From: Parietaria judaica
Taxonomy: Eukaryota > Streptophyta > Magnoliopsida > Rosales > Urticaceae
Assembly: GCA_954871525.1 (NCBI GenBank)
Contig: OX940860.1
Coordinates: 56,904,724 to 56,968,723 of the forward strand
Length of the DNA stretch: 64,000 bases
Reading direction: 5' to 3'
Below are positions 44,011-57,094 of the stretch, in pieces. A program made the translations under genes and the position numbers. The notes under the pieces are model-generated. The model was not told where the DNA came from. It did no database searches and worked only from the letters and a program-made list of their open reading frames with translations. The number at the start of each line of letters is the position of its first letter. The stretch's first letter is position 1.

Positions 44011-44804
44011 CAATGATAATCGAGTGATTTATCGCTGAAAGCCACTTCTCGGTAAGTTTTCTCTCGTAATCGTTCTTGTTTTATATTTTTCGCTCGATTT
44101 TCGCTGTAAAAATTGAGGCACTTTTCGCTGGAAGTTTTCAAGTGTATTTTCTTGAAAATTTAGGAACTTATCGCCCAAAAAAAGAAAAGTTTGACAATTT
44201 TTTTTTGTTTTAATTATGGCAAAAATACAAATTAAATTTTCGACAAAAATAATTATGTTTGCACCAAATTATAATCCACACCACACCACATCACACCTTG
44301 CCACGCCACGCCCGGTCGGTCGGACGGCGGCGCGCGAATGTGGTGGTGGAACATTTGTGTGAGTCCTCCCTCATCCACAAAATCCTATGACCCAAAGAGC
44401 CCAAGCCCTTATCCTAATTCTTTGGTATATAAACCATTGCATACTCTTGTAATCAATCAATGTGGGACTTCTTAGAAAGAGAGGTAAACCATGTGCATAT
44501 CAAAATTTCATTAACTTGTTAAACAAGTTTCAACATTTATGTTATGAAATATGAGACTTTTAGTATGTTTATGTTTTGTGACATTAGTATTTTATGTTAT
44601 GTTTTGAGTGTAAAATATATATATGAAAATATTTTATAGATTTTCCATCGATAAATCCATCGATAAACGATTAATCCATCGATAAGTTTCGACAACGGCA
44701 AACGATAACTTTTATAGGTTTTCCATCGATAAATCCATCGAAAAACGATTAATCCGTCGATAACGGCAAACAATTTATCGGCAAAAACGGCATTCAAATC
44801 CTTG
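44011..44804. mobile_element. Non-autonomous hAT element, 794 bp, same family as 38767-39977
   Basis: A perfect 8-bp duplication GTAATGAT (44003-44010 and 44805-44812). Ends are CAATGAT and (inverted) CAAGGAT. It shares with the other copy the block GTGTGAGTCCTCCC, GGTATATAAAC, CAATGTGGGACTT and terminal ATCGATAA repeats, but is shorter and quite diverged. No coding sequence. Confidence 0.85.
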
Positions 44805-45073
44805 GTAATGATTAATAAATAGTTGTTAAATCTTTTTTTTAAGAGTTTGTTGCATCTTTCTAGCTTCATAATGGAAGTCTTTTGGATTCTACTTATTAGT
44901 ATATGAATCCCCAATTATTCATTTTAACGTTTACAATTTACATAACATAAGTAATAAATTTTAAAATAATGTTTTGAAGTCCAATTAATATTAATTCTTT
45001 GCACTCTGTATATATAGAAGAAGTTTGTAAATTCAAAATACATTTTTAACATACTCTTTTTTGTTATCTCAAA

Positions 45074-47330
45074 ATGGCAATTGTCTTTCTTAAAAATTTG
45101 ATCCCACAAAGTGAAAATAAGAGTGTCAATATTAGAGTTTCGAGAATTTGAGAATCGCAAAACACCAAGAGAAATGAAGAGTTGATATGTGTTGATATGA
45201 TTTTAATCGATGAAGATGTAAGTTTTTTCCTATTATATTTTGTGATCATTTTATTATTAATGGTATATGTTTTCTAAAATTTTGTACGTAACATTTAAAA
45301 ATAAATAAATTATACACTGTTCTACCATACAAATCATATTTCAATATTACTTTGTTTCAATACATAAATTTATTTCCTTTATTTGGTTAAACTGATAATT
45401 TTCTTAAACGTTACTCATCCATTTTTTTTATTTTTATTTATTTCAGTAAACGTTAATAAGCGCGACAATAAAAAAAATAAAAATGGCAAACATGTTCCAA
45501 TAAAAAATTGTAGAAGGGAATTTTTACCTTATACAAACTGTTAATTTAGTCCCAGATACACGATCATACAAAGTGGTGGAGTGTAAATTCAAAATCATTT
45601 TCTCTTTAATGACCTGTATAACAAAGATTGAGAATGTTCCTTCAATTAATATGGATGGTTTTTAGTTTGTTACGAAAAATGTCATAAAAAAGCGTGTGAA
45701 TGACAACACCGTGTTTTAACATATACGTGTATATATGTTCACATATTTTTTTGGTATATTATTTTTACATATTGGCAATTAATTGTTATGCAGATGTAGT
45801 CGGATGCATAACTACCATTGGAGATGTTGAAACTGTGGGCAAGGAGTGTGTTAGTAAAAGTGATATAAATCATTTTTGATAAGTATACTAAGTTAGTTTT
45901 GTGCTAATTTCCTATGCATAATGGAATATTTTAATTGTTTTTTTTTAATTAACAATTCTAATGTATTTTTCCTCGTTACTTTATCTACTCAATCACTTAT
46001 AAAGTGACTCTTTGGCAAAAAGTTGGAGAAACATTTGATGTTGAAGAAATAGCCCAAGACTATACTGACCCGCTAATTATCGTTATAACTTCCACTAAAC
46101 TTTCGTTGTTCCAAGGTAACTCTTAGTTTAATCTATATTTAGCTTTTATTATGTAATTGATTACAAGGATTTATATTTTTAATTATCTTAGTTGTATCTT
46201 TTTTAGATTACAAATATTATTTTACCGTAATTCCACACTCTCTATGATTGACATTTTTTTTAATGTAGTTACCTATTATTTACTGTCTCTAATGTTTCTT
46301 TGATTAGAACATGTGTTTTAAAACAAAATTGTACTGATTATATTCCTCTAACCTTTTAAGCAGTTACATTTTTTTTTTAATTCTAAAACTAAAAAAATTC
46401 AGGTCTTTAATTTAACAACTAATTGTGTTTTCAAACTTCTTATTTACTTTTTATTCTATCTGAAAATGATGTTTTAACTTTATCATATACATTTATAATT
46501 TGTAAAGTTTGATTAACTATACTAATTTGTTGTTGTTTTAAGGTGTTATAAATTTTGGTACAACAAGCTCCAACAAGTTATATGTTAACATCAAACATGA
46601 ATACGTTCAAAAAGTGGGTGAAAATTTTCAACTTCAAATGCCTTGAGTTAAAATCGTGGAGTCGTCCAAACTCAGTTTTGAAGAACATATATGTCGAAAT
46701 CAGATGACAATTGATAAACTTCTGATTGCACTCGGCAGAATGGAAGAATGAAAAACAAGTAAGCTCATTTATTTTTATCCCTTTAAAATATTTTTTTAAG
46801 AAGTTTATTATTGTTCACATATGATAAAAAATGCAAGGATATTGTATCACTATCGTTGGGGTGATCGAAAACATCCAAGAAAAATGTGACTGATATTATC
46901 CTTGGTGTATATTATGTTTGAAAAAGGTCCTTCTTGTGGACAAAAAGTACACATGTTGTGAAAAAGAGTCTAACGACCTTCTCCCTTTGTAAGAAATAGA
47001 AATATACATAATATATATGTGTATAATAAATTTTTAAGGCATAATCTTTATCAAAAGAATTTCGAGACTAGTACCAAATTATACTTTGTAGGTTCAAACT
47101 CCACTTGACTGTGAGTGATGGAACGGAGTCAACATTTGTTCTACTTCAAAGGGTGGGCGAAAAATTGATTGGCCCCGCACCCCTCAAACTTTTAAACAGA
47201 ACTTCTGCAAATGAAATACCTACAGAAGTAACTGCATTGTGCGGGCCAATTGACCTTATCAGATTATAACTTCAAATGGAGTGACATGTTTACAGTTACT
47301 AATGCAATTGAAATAGTCGAAGATCTAGGG
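45074..47330 (+). pseudogene. Helitron RPA70-like single-strand DNA-binding protein, decayed
   Basis: It starts MAIVFLKNLIPQ at ATG 45074, with a TGA where these proteins have Trp, then VDMILIDED before a GTAAGT donor (45218). This is the DUF223 OB-fold of Helitron-linked RPA. Further pieces are LWQKVGETFDVEEIAQDYTD and IVITSTKLSLFQG (about 46010-46115), VINFGTTSSNKLYVNIKHEY (46545-46605), a damaged zinc-binding segment (about 46850-46980) and LHLTVSDGTESTFVLLQRVG (about 47100-47150). Spacing suggests several introns. Stops are common. In active Helitrons an RPA-like protein accompanies the Rep/helicase, possibly helping rolling-circle replication. No Rep domain is found here. Confidence 0.8.
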
Positions 47331-47589
47331 AAGAAACTAAAACATGCAAAGATAATTATCATTTTAATTGACATATTGTTAGATTTTCGCTCATTTAAAA
47401 ACTACAAATGCGATATGTATTTTTTTAAACATTTTCCCGACGATATAGAAAATCTAATGATTCAATAGGAATGTATGTCAACAACAATTGGAGCAAGAAC
47501 TACCAGTCAGAACATCAGAACTGTCCCAAAATGTAAATATTTTAATATCAAAATATTTGATTTCAAATTAATTTTTTTAAAAAATAATA

Positions 47590-48410
47590 TTAAAATTTTA
47601 ATTACTATTATTACTCATAGGATGATGCTTCATTTTCAACTTCTGACGTTGAGTCTACGAAGAAAAAACTTAAGATATATTGATGGAACACAACTGCCAA
47701 ATCCAAATTTTGTACGTCAACTACATAACAAATTGGTTAATGAAGAAATGGATTATTGTAAAAAAGTGATTTTCATCCTGCATAAAAAAGGGTTTACTTT
47801 GTTAAATGGAAGTAAAAAATTAGCATATAATGTTATATTCAGTTCAATCCAAAATGATCGAGGGGACTTGATTTTCATTCATGGGCGAGGGGGCACAATG
47901 AAAAAATACCTTTAGAATGTTGTCGTCGCACATCTCATATCTAAAGGAAAAATTGTTCTACTTGTCCTTACTTCAGGTATAACAGCACTTTTATTATCGA
48001 ACGATCGAACAACACATTCGAGATTTCGAATTACGATTGATATTAGTGCTGAATCGATGAAATACAACATGGGACACAAATAGTTGAACTCCTTAAAAAA
48101 AGGTTTGATTATCCAGGATGAGGCTCCTATGGCCCATAAGTGTTGCTATGAGACTTTGGACTTAAGGTTGCGTGATATAATGAGCAAAAAATACGAAAAC
48201 AGTGAATCAAAACCTTTTGCTGGAATAACAGTATTTTGTGGGAGATATTTTCGCCTTGTACTACCAGTCATTCAAAGGGGAAATCGCTCAGATATTGAAG
48301 ACTCTTCATTGGACTCGTCATATCTTTGGCCTTCTTTCAAAGTTTACGAGTTAAATGAGAACACGCGTCTACAAAATGGCTGCTCTTCCGAAAAAGCTAC
48401 AAAATAAATA
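47590..48410 (+). pseudogene. Helitron Pif1-like helicase core, copy 1
   Basis: Fragments in several frames: AYNVIFSSIQNDRGDLIFIH then GRGGTMKKYL at the Walker A position (canonical GxGGTGKT is lost), a stretch like VLLVLTSGITALLL (about 47950), TTHSRFRI, then frame 48084-48407 with LIIQDEAPMAHKCC (Walker B DEAPM), LRLRDI, FCGRYFRLVLPVIQRG and LNENTRLQNG. Intact Helitron proteins use this domain to unwind DNA during rolling-circle transposition. Stops and the lost Walker A make it dead. Confidence 0.88.
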
Positions 48411-48959
48411 CATGCTTTTGACAAATGGATGTTGGAAATGGGTCGATGTATGGAGACTTGGAGAATAAATTAGTGAAGCTTCCACCAAACATTACAGTAG
48501 GCTAAATTGTTGACCCGTTGAAAAGTATCATCGACTCAGTTTATCCTTCATTGTTACACCAATACAAAGAGCCATCGTATTTAACTGAATGAGCAATTTT
48601 AACCACGAAAAATGATATGATTCATGAGTTAAACAAGAAAATCATGGAAACAATACGTGGCTAAGGGCAACATACCTAAGCTCACACAGTGTATGCAAAC
48701 TAAAACATGCAAAGATAATTATCATTTTAATTGACATATTGTTAGATTTTCGCTCATTTAAAAACTACAAATGCGATATGTATTTTTTTAGACATTTGCC
48801 CGACTATATAGAAAATCTAATGATTCAATAGGAATGTATGTCAACAACAATTGGAGCAAGAACTACCAGTCAGAACATCAGAACTGTCCCAAAATGTAAA
48901 TATTTTAATATCAAAATATTTTATTTCAATTTAATTTTTTTTTTAAAAATAATATTAAA

Positions 48960-49835
48960 ATTTTAATTACTATTATTACTCATAGGATGATGCTTCATTT
49001 TCAACTTCTGACGTCGATTCTACGAAGAAAAAGCTTAAGATATATTGATGGAATACCACTGCCAAATCCAAATTTGGTACGTCAACTACATAACAAATTG
49101 GTTAATGAAGAAATGGATTATTGTAAAAAAGTGATTTTCATCCTGCATAAAAAAGGGTTTACTTTGTTAAATGGAAGTAAAAAATTAGCATATAATGTTA
49201 TATTCAGTTTAATCCAAAATGATTGAGAGGACTTGATTTTCATTCATGGGCGAGGGGGAACAATGAAAAAATACATTTAGAATGTTGTCGTCGCACATCT
49301 CATATCTAAAGGAAAAAATGTTCTACTTGTCCTTACTTTTGGTATAGCAGCACTTTTATTATCGAACGATCGAACAACACATTCGAGATTTCGAATTCCG
49401 ATTGATATTAGTGCTGAATCGATGAAATACAACATGGGACACAAATAGTTGAACTCCTTAAAAAAAGGTTTGATTATCAAGGATGAGGCTCCTATGGCCC
49501 ATAAGTGTTGCTTTGAGACTTTCGACATAAGGTTGCGTGATATAATGAGCAAAAAATACGAAAACAGTGAATCAAAACCTTTTGGTGGAGTAACAGTAGT
49601 TTGTGGGAGATATTTTCGCCATATACTACCAGTCATTCAAAGGGGAAATCGCTCAGATATTGAAGACTCTTCATTGAACTTGTCATATCTTTGGCCTTCT
49701 TTCAAAGTTTACGAGTTAAATGAGAACATGCGTCTACAAAATGGCTGCTCTCCGAAAAAGCTACAAAATAAATACATGCTTTTGACAAATGGATGTTGTA
49801 AATGGGTCGATGTATGGAGACTTGGAGAATAAATT
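48960..49835 (+). pseudogene. Helitron helicase core, copy 2
   Basis: Second tandem copy. It has the same altered Walker A (GGTMKK), DEAPMAHKCCFE in frame 49449-49832, and FGGVTVVCGRYFRHILPVIQ, closer to the consensus than copy 1. A deletion of one base in TGCTCTCCGAAAAAG shifts the end of the frame. Confidence 0.88.
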
Positions 49836-50344
49836 AGTGAAGCTTCCACCAAACATTACAGTAGGCTAAATTGTTGACCCGTTGAAAAGTATCATCGACT
49901 CAGTTTATCCTTCATTGTTACACCAATACAAAGAGCCATCGTATTTAACTGAATGAGCAATTTTAACCACAAAAATGATATGATTCATGAGTTAAACAAG
50001 AAAATCATGGAAACAATACATGGCTAAGGGCGACATACCTAAGCTCACACAGTGTGTGCAAACTAAAACATGCAAAGATAATTATCATTTTAATTGACAT
50101 ATTGTTAGATTTTCGCTCATTTAAAAACTACAAATGCAATATGTATTTTTTTAAACATTTGCCCGACGATATAGAAAATCTAATGATTCAATAGGAATGT
50201 ATGTCAACAACAATTTGAGCAAGAACTACCAGTCGGAACATCAGAACTGTCCCAAAATGTAAATATTTTAATATCAAAATATTTGATTTCAAATTAATTT
50301 TTTTAAAAAATAATATTAAAATTTTAATTACTATTATTACTCAT

Positions 50345-51135
50345 AGGATGATGCTTCATTTTCAACTTCTGACGTCGAGTCTACGAAGAAAAAGCTTAAG
50401 ATATATTGATGGAATACCACTGCTAAATCCAAATTTGGTACTCTCAACTACATAACAAATTGGTTAATGAAGAAATGGATTATTGTAAAAAAGTGATTTT
50501 CATCCTGCATAAAAAAGGGTTTACTTAGTTAAATGGAAGTAAAAAATTAGCATATAATGTTATATTCAGTTCAATCCAAAATGATCGAGAGGACTTGATT
50601 TTCATTAATGGGCGAGGGGGCACAATGAAAAAATACCATTAGAATGTTGTCGTCGCACATCTCATATCTAAAGGAAAAATTGTTCTACTTGTCCTTATTT
50701 CTGGTATAGCAGCACTTTTATTACCGAACGATCGGACAACACATTCGAGATTTCGAATTCCGATTGATATTAGTGCTGAATCGATGAAATACAACATGGG
50801 ACACAAATAGTTGAACTCCTTAAAAAAAAGGTTTGATTATCCAAGATGAGGCTCCTATGGCCCATAAGTGTTGCTTTGAGACTTTGGACATAAGGTTGCG
50901 TGATATAATGAGCAAAAAATACGAAAACAATGAATCAAAACCTTTTGGTGGAGTAACAGTAGTTTGTGGGAGAGATTTTCGCCATATACTACCAGTCATT
51001 CAAAGGGGAAATCGCTCAGATATTGAAGACTCTTCATTGAACTCGTCATATCTTTGGCCTTCTTTCAAAGTTTACGAGTTAAATGAAAACATGCGTCTAC
51101 AAAATGGCTGCTCTTCCGAAAAAGCTACAAAATAA
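50345..51135 (+). pseudogene. Helitron helicase core, copy 3
   Basis: Third copy, with VVCGRDFRHILPVIQ keeping the Asp of the consensus GGDFRQ that copies 1 and 2 have as Tyr. The same GGTMKK defect is present. Only this copy is followed by the true C-terminal part at 51428-51686. Confidence 0.88.
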
Positions 51136-51427
51136 ATACATGCTTTTGACAAATGGATGGTGGAGATGGGTCGATGTATGGAGACTTGGAGAATAAATTA
51201 GTGAAGCTTCCACCAAACATTACAGTTTGCGAAATTGTTGACCCGTTGAAAAGTATAATCGACTCAGTTTATCCTTCATTGTTACACCAATACAAAGAGC
51301 CATCGTATTTAACTGAATGAGCAATTTTAACCACAAAAAATGATATGATTCATGAGTTAAACAAGAAAATCATGGAAACAATACGTGGCTAAGGGCGACA
51401 TACCTAAGCTCACACAGTGTATGCAAA

Positions 51428-51686
51428 GGGAGTATGCATACAAATGAAGAATACTTTCTTCATCCGATTGAGTTTTTGAACATTTTGCGATTCAATGTTA
51501 TTCCAAATCATCTGATCAATCTAAAACTGGGAACACCGGTGATGCTATTAAGAAATATCAATCAATCAGAAGGTCTTTGCAACGGAACGAGACTCATTGT
51601 TACACTTCTTAGAAAATTAATTGTGAGAGGCGATATAATTTTTGGGAAGAATCAAGATAAAAATGCTACGATACCAAGAAAATATT
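51428..51686 (+). pseudogene. Helitron helicase C-terminal part, cut by copia
   Basis: The frame contains FLHPIEFLNILRFNVIPNHL, then KLGTPVMLLRNINQSEGLCN and GTRLIVTLL, the conserved C-terminal Pif1/Helitron block, and stops being helicase at IPRKY where a copia LTR begins (51687). The rest of the gene is not found beyond the copia element. Confidence 0.9.
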
Positions 51687-52345
51687 TGTTGGGTTTTTCC
51701 TATGATTGTACATATCCCGGATGCGGAATTTTCGGGAATCCTAGAAAACAATAAGATCTAGATGACATAGATAAATTAATACTTACTTTGTTGAGAATAT
51801 ATTCTCTACAGAACGCATCCTTACTTTGTTTCACTAACGGATCTCCACATCTTCGTCGGAGATGATGCGCCTAGCCTTTTTCTTCACTCCACGCTGATCA
51901 CGAGCCACTCAAGTGGTCAACCTCTACGTAGTCCACCACGTCAACAATTGGAACGCCTTTAAGGCCGGAAATAATCTTTAAGGAATACTAGTTCTTCGAA
52001 GATGATTAGAACACGAACAAGAACTTTTTGAGTACTATTGAAATCGATCTCTCCTGTATTGGAATGGTGGTAGTCAAATTCCAGGGCTAGGATGTGCTTA
52101 AATAGGCACATATACACAGTAAAGTGTATCTTCCTAATTAAGGTTAGTTTCTCTTTCTATTTGATCTCATCATTATAAAAGGAATGTGATAATATGTAAT
52201 TAATGAGTTATTATTATCATATAAGTCAAACCTCATTAACTACATGATTCTCTAATCAATACATGAATAAACTCATTTAATTCAATTGGGCCCGGTTTTG
52301 CCCGATCCCAAACCTTTGGGCATTTATGCCGCAAGGTTTCTAACA
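51687..52345 (-). repeat. 3' LTR of the older copia
   Basis: 659 bp, bounded by TGTTGGGTTT and TTTCTAACA. Immediately after it on the plus strand comes ATCTCACACTTGCAC, which on the minus strand is a purine-rich tract GTGTGAGAT (PPT). Confidence 0.88.
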
Positions 52346-55300
52346 ATCTCACACTTGCACAAAGATGCCAGGATTTGAATTCCAAGTAACAATATTTTAG
52401 TGCTATGACTAATTATGGCCGTGAGATAAGTTCTTCCTTTTTCAGCAACATCTTGTTTTATGAAACTTTGTTTCTTACTCCGCTTCCGTTGCGAGTTCGG
52501 TGTGACCCTATAGGATTTTTCAGTGTTGGCCATGGGTAGTTAACCCAAAAATAGCAAGAGGTTTCTAGTAAATCGTCGCTATTCCCAATCTAAAACAAAT
52601 TTCGGTGATCCGAAATTTTATATTGTTAATGACAATTGAGAAATAACTTTTGGTTCTTTCACGTAACTTTATTCCTTTACACCTATACTGCTAGGAGAGT
52701 GGCACAGACCATGGATCTGTTTTGCCATTTTCCAGTTTCATGTTTTCTTGGATCGAAATCATTGAATTAACCAAGTGTAACTATTTTAACAACTTGAGCG
52801 TGGCCACGCATTTCTTGATTCGTTCCTGACAAGGAAGCCCTGAGTTGTATAACTTCAATAAGGAGAGATGTACGCCATCTTGTTTAACCATTTCCATTCT
52901 ACAAAGTCTGTGATATACTCAAAAATAACTTTTCTAGCTACCAGTTACGGATAGCGTTTAATCATTTTCAAAGTTTAACATTCGCTAGGTAATGAGCTAT
53001 GATCTTGCTAAGGCTTAAGAAATCTTTTTTCATGAATTTGTCTGTTCGTGAGAATTCAGTCCCACCTTCCTAAGGTTTAATATTTACCATGTGAATATCA
53101 TAGAACGTGGGTCTGTTCGGCCAGAGCTCTCATAGCTCCGTTCAATGTGATATAAGACTGTGACTTCTCCCAAGTCGAGAACCATTCTTTTCTTCCTATC
53201 ACATACTAGTCTCAGTCGTGTTACATGTGTCCCTGTTTCGCATGATGACACTTTACTAGGAACCATTTAAGAGAGTCATTTCGTATGACAGTCTGGGGAC
53301 CTTGTTTAAGAGAGATATTTGGTATATCCTCTCGAACAATGAAACTTGCCTTTGTATTACAAAATACATCAACTATAATTCTTATACAAAATGATGTCTC
53401 GTACATTAGATTTGTTTGCTACTGCAGACAACTCATATATAACCAACAACAAATAGATTCTGCTAGACAAAATAGTTTTTATAAATGATTGAGCACGTGA
53501 TAAACGTATCAACATTTTATATCCAAAATATCGTTGATAGATGAATTGGATTTCAAAGTATGTGTCTTACAACTTCATGTGATCTGAATTTATTAGCATG
53601 GATGATGACTCTCTTGTCAGCTACAATAGAGTGGTACTGGCTTAAGCTTTTATTCAAAATCATATCTGGTTTGGAGAACGATTCTCTATCCAGACTGTCT
53701 TAGTATTTACCCCACAAGTAGTTTCACACTTGCTTTTAGTGGTCGAGTCTGCTACAATAGTCCATCTTGGCTTCAAGCCTAGTTGATTGTCCCACTGTTT
53801 AGACAAAACATATTCTGTTTCCTTTTCCTGAATTTATTCTGGTTAGAAAGGTGGCCACTCGTTTGAATGCCTGTAATATGCCGTCCGATTACACTGACCA
53901 AGAATTATATGGTAATTAAGGAACACTTCCTTGTAAAATTGATATGACCGGATGAGTGCATCTGATCATTTACGCTAGTAAACCAATTAATAGAATCATA
54001 TATTCCATTCTTATGCACTCAAAATTTGACTGGTAGTTCTTCCAACTAATATTCGTAACTGATCTTGACTCTTATCTATAAGTAGTCTCACTTTAGTTCT
54101 TTGTTGTGAAACATTTTCACCATTTCTCCATATAATTAGAGTTCCGGTATATCTATTTTCTTATCACAAATATGTCACATACATATGGATATTATAAGAT
54201 CATTTTGCTCCCACTGTTTCTTATACACTTGTATGAAGTCTTGGTACTCAATGAAACCGAACATGTTTAGGGTATTAAGTCGACGTCGATTCATATTATG
54301 AGACACTTGATATACACCGTTATTCGATCTGATCAGCTTATACAAAATATATGTGAGCTGTGACTATGAACTCTTCAGGTTTGTGTCAATTACAACTCCT
54401 GATTCAAGAACTTGAAAGACAGTCTCTATACTTTTGCCAATTTTAAGAAATTTGGTAACTTCAAGAAAAATCCTTATAGACTTGGATATGGCAAGGTGAG
54501 ATAGAACATTTCATATATAGTCAATACTATAATTCTGGTAGAACCATTTCATTCCAGTCTCTCACTATGTATGTGCACACTTTGCCCTCCATGTTCTTCT
54601 TTATGAAGATCCATTGACCTCCGATGGGTTTTATCCCTTTGGTGCAATCATTAAGTCTCATACTTAATTGGATTACATTGACTCTATCTCAGATTTCATG
54701 GCCTCAAGCGATATCTCATAGTTATTCTCTCCCACAGCTTCTTTATAAGTCTATCACGAAATCGTTGAGTCCTTGCTTTTTTTGTAAGTCTAAGTAGGTT
54801 CAGTTTTTAAGTGCATGGTGTATTTAGTCAGATTCTTGCAGCGTTAGTGTATCATATGACAGCTCATGCATTTTATGATGGCCGTTTATTGGTAGCCAAT
54901 CTAAAGTCCTCAACCATTTGGGGATCTTAAGAATTATAAAGTGCTCTGTCAATGTATCATATCAACTGTTCCTTTTAGTTCAATGAGCCATATTCTTATA
55001 ATAAGTATGATGTTGCTCCCACTAGTATTTTAGTCAAGAACTGTTCTTTCTTAAATGCTCCGATTTTACTTTAAATTAGTTTGTGGAGTTATTCGGTCGT
55101 AGTAAGCAAATCTCTCGTGATTCCTTAGGATATCTCATGAACAAATAGTTGTCTGAATCCGAGCTTAGATCATCTCTTATCAAGCTCTTGATGTGGTTGT
55201 CGGAATTTCAGATAACTATTTATGACTTAATGGGTTTCTCCCAAAAGCATATCTCACATGGTGTCATAGGAACCACCGTCTGACGGAATACCTTAAGTGT

Positions 55301-56446
55301 GGTCGCATGATTTGAAGCGAAAATTTTCCCTTGGGGATTTTAGGTTACTTTGTCCCTTTTCATCATTGCATGAACCTTGTTAATTACTTGGTTAGGTTTT
55401 TCCAAACAAATATACCTTAAGATTGGATGTTTGTAGGGAGATCAATGATGTGACGACTCTTCGTCTCTCATAAAAAGCCTTAATCCGATCGTATAACATT
55501 TTCATCGCATTAATCATATTAAACGGTTCACATTTATATTGTTCGACTGTTTCTTTACTACATTTGTTTCTCTTGAACTCTTTCAAGTAACTTATACTTG
55601 GTTCCATAAAAGACATAGTCATACTCTCTGGCAATCAGTAAAAGCAATGTAGTACTTTATGCCTCCCATTTGCCTTAATGAGTAATGAGCTTCATACATC
55701 TTAATGTAATTAAGTCCAATACAACATTCTCTCTGCATATCCCTTTGAATGGGTTGTTATCAATTTGCTATATCAAATAAAATACACATATTTCGTAAGA
55801 TTCATAATCAAACAAATCAAAGTGTCCATATTAATGGAGTTTCTTAATGCGTTTCTTATTCGTCAGTGCAAGTTGATAATTGCAAAATTATGCTTGGGTG
55901 AGTGGGATTTATCTTTAACCTCACATGTATAATGTTAATAACATAGGCAATATGTTTAAAAAGATCAAAAGTCATTCATTCAAATAATGCCAATGAAAAT
56001 TAGAATAATTTTATTGATCATAACTTTTGTCTTAAAGAACAATCATAACTAATAACAACTTTTAATAGAAATGAAATCACGTCTGTAAAATGACACTGAT
56101 TATTTAAAGACTCTAGTAGTAATTTATTTCACTACTAAAATAATAGGAATAAACCCAAGACTCTAAAAATGATACTCATTATATAAAAGCCTCCATCAAC
56201 TGTTTTTCTTGGTAAGTCGAATAGATAAGGGTTGTCGTCCTCAATAGGCGCGGCTTCCTTCTTAGCTATGTTCCAACATGCCTCCTGTCTCTACTGTACT
56301 TTATTACCTGACAAAAACATAAAGTATAAACCACTTTAGTACTTTGAGTTTGTATCTCATACTTTGTCAAATAAAACATAGAGACTTATTATAACAATTA
56401 TACCTGAAAACGAGGGGTTGTCGTCCCTCTTCCTCTTCTTTGTCAC
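52346..56446 (-). pseudogene. Decayed copia pol
   Basis: Many stops and frameshifts. Recognisable on the minus strand, in the expected order, are an integrase-region frame (55634-55392), the RT entry (about 54720-54540: EISLEAMKSEIESM, GQWIFIKKNMEGK) and an RNase H trace (about 53760-53700: VADSTTKSK, usual form VADSTTEAEY). The base composition is strongly AT-shifted relative to the young copia. Confidence 0.75.
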
Positions 56447-57085
56447 TTAACTGTGCATCTTTCTTTTTCTCTTCTCATTTCTTTCCCAAAGTATGTTATT
56501 TTTTACGGTCAAAAGTATGTCAAGAAGATTATGAGTGTGAACCGAGTCACTACCCAAAATCATCTCAACAGTATCGTCGAACTCTGGGGTAAGAGAATCC
56601 AGGATCGCGAACTTCAAAAGATGTGGTTCAACTAAAATGCCTGCCAAGTTCACTCTGTCTGCCAGCGAAATCATCTTCTCAAAATGTTCTTTGACAAACT
56701 GTGACCATTGCATCTTCTTGTTGAAGAGCCGACGCGTGATGTGGAACCTCTTGAACTTTTTGAGGTCTCCGTATATCTTTTCTAAGAACCTTATCATGTG
56801 ATACGGCTCCAAGTGCTCGCATTCCTCTCTGAATGACGATATCATGGATCTGAGTATGAGTTTAGAAACATCAAGAAACTGACCAACATATTTTGTGTAA
56901 GTATCCCAAACTTTTTGAGCTCCCAGTACACCGGGGCACTCAACTGGAATCTTTTCGACCTCATGAAACAGATTTTCTTCGGAGAGTACACTCCTCAGAT
57001 TCTTATACCAATCATCAAAGTTCGTAGAGTGTAGCGGGTTCATCTTAGTTACCTTCAGAAACATTTCCCTTGCTCCCACAACCAT
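56447..57085 (-). CDS. Copia gag polyprotein, N-terminal part
   Basis: An intact 212-codon frame starts MVVGAREMFLKVTKMNPLH. It has the copia Gag (UBN2-type) pattern: FDDWYKNLRSVL, a helical region, KKFKRFHITRRLFNKKMQWS and FAILDSLTPEFDDTVEMIL. It ends in a basic tail, KRKRKMHS, before a zinc knuckle would be expected, so the C-terminal nucleocapsid part is cut off by a stop. Gag forms the cytoplasmic virus-like particle. It is the only uninterrupted gag in the window, but belongs to a different family from the gag-less young copia. Confidence 0.8.
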   Translation of the reverse strand: MVVGAREMFLKVTKMNPLHSTNFDDWYKNLRSVLSEENLFHEVEKIPVECPGVLGAQKVWDTYTKYVGQFLDVSKLILRSMISSFREECEHLEPYHMIRFLEKIYGDLKKFKRFHITRRLFNKKMQWSQFVKEHFEKMISLADRVNLAGILVEPHLLKFAILDSLTPEFDDTVEMILGSDSVHTHNLLDILLTVKNNILWERNEKRKRKMHS

Positions 57086-57094
57086 TATGAAAGC

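Larger units (their letters stand above)
47336..51427. repeat. Three tandem copies of a 1363-bp Helitron helicase segment
   Basis: Units begin ACTAAAACATGCAAAG at 47336 and 48699, and AACTAAAACATG at 50061-50062; the third ends at 51427. Period 1363 bp for the first two steps. The copies differ by only occasional substitutions and tiny indels. Each carries the same helicase fragments. The junction sequence (GTATGCAAA next to ACTAAAAC) shares only AAA with the flanks, consistent with microhomology. Confidence 0.95.
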
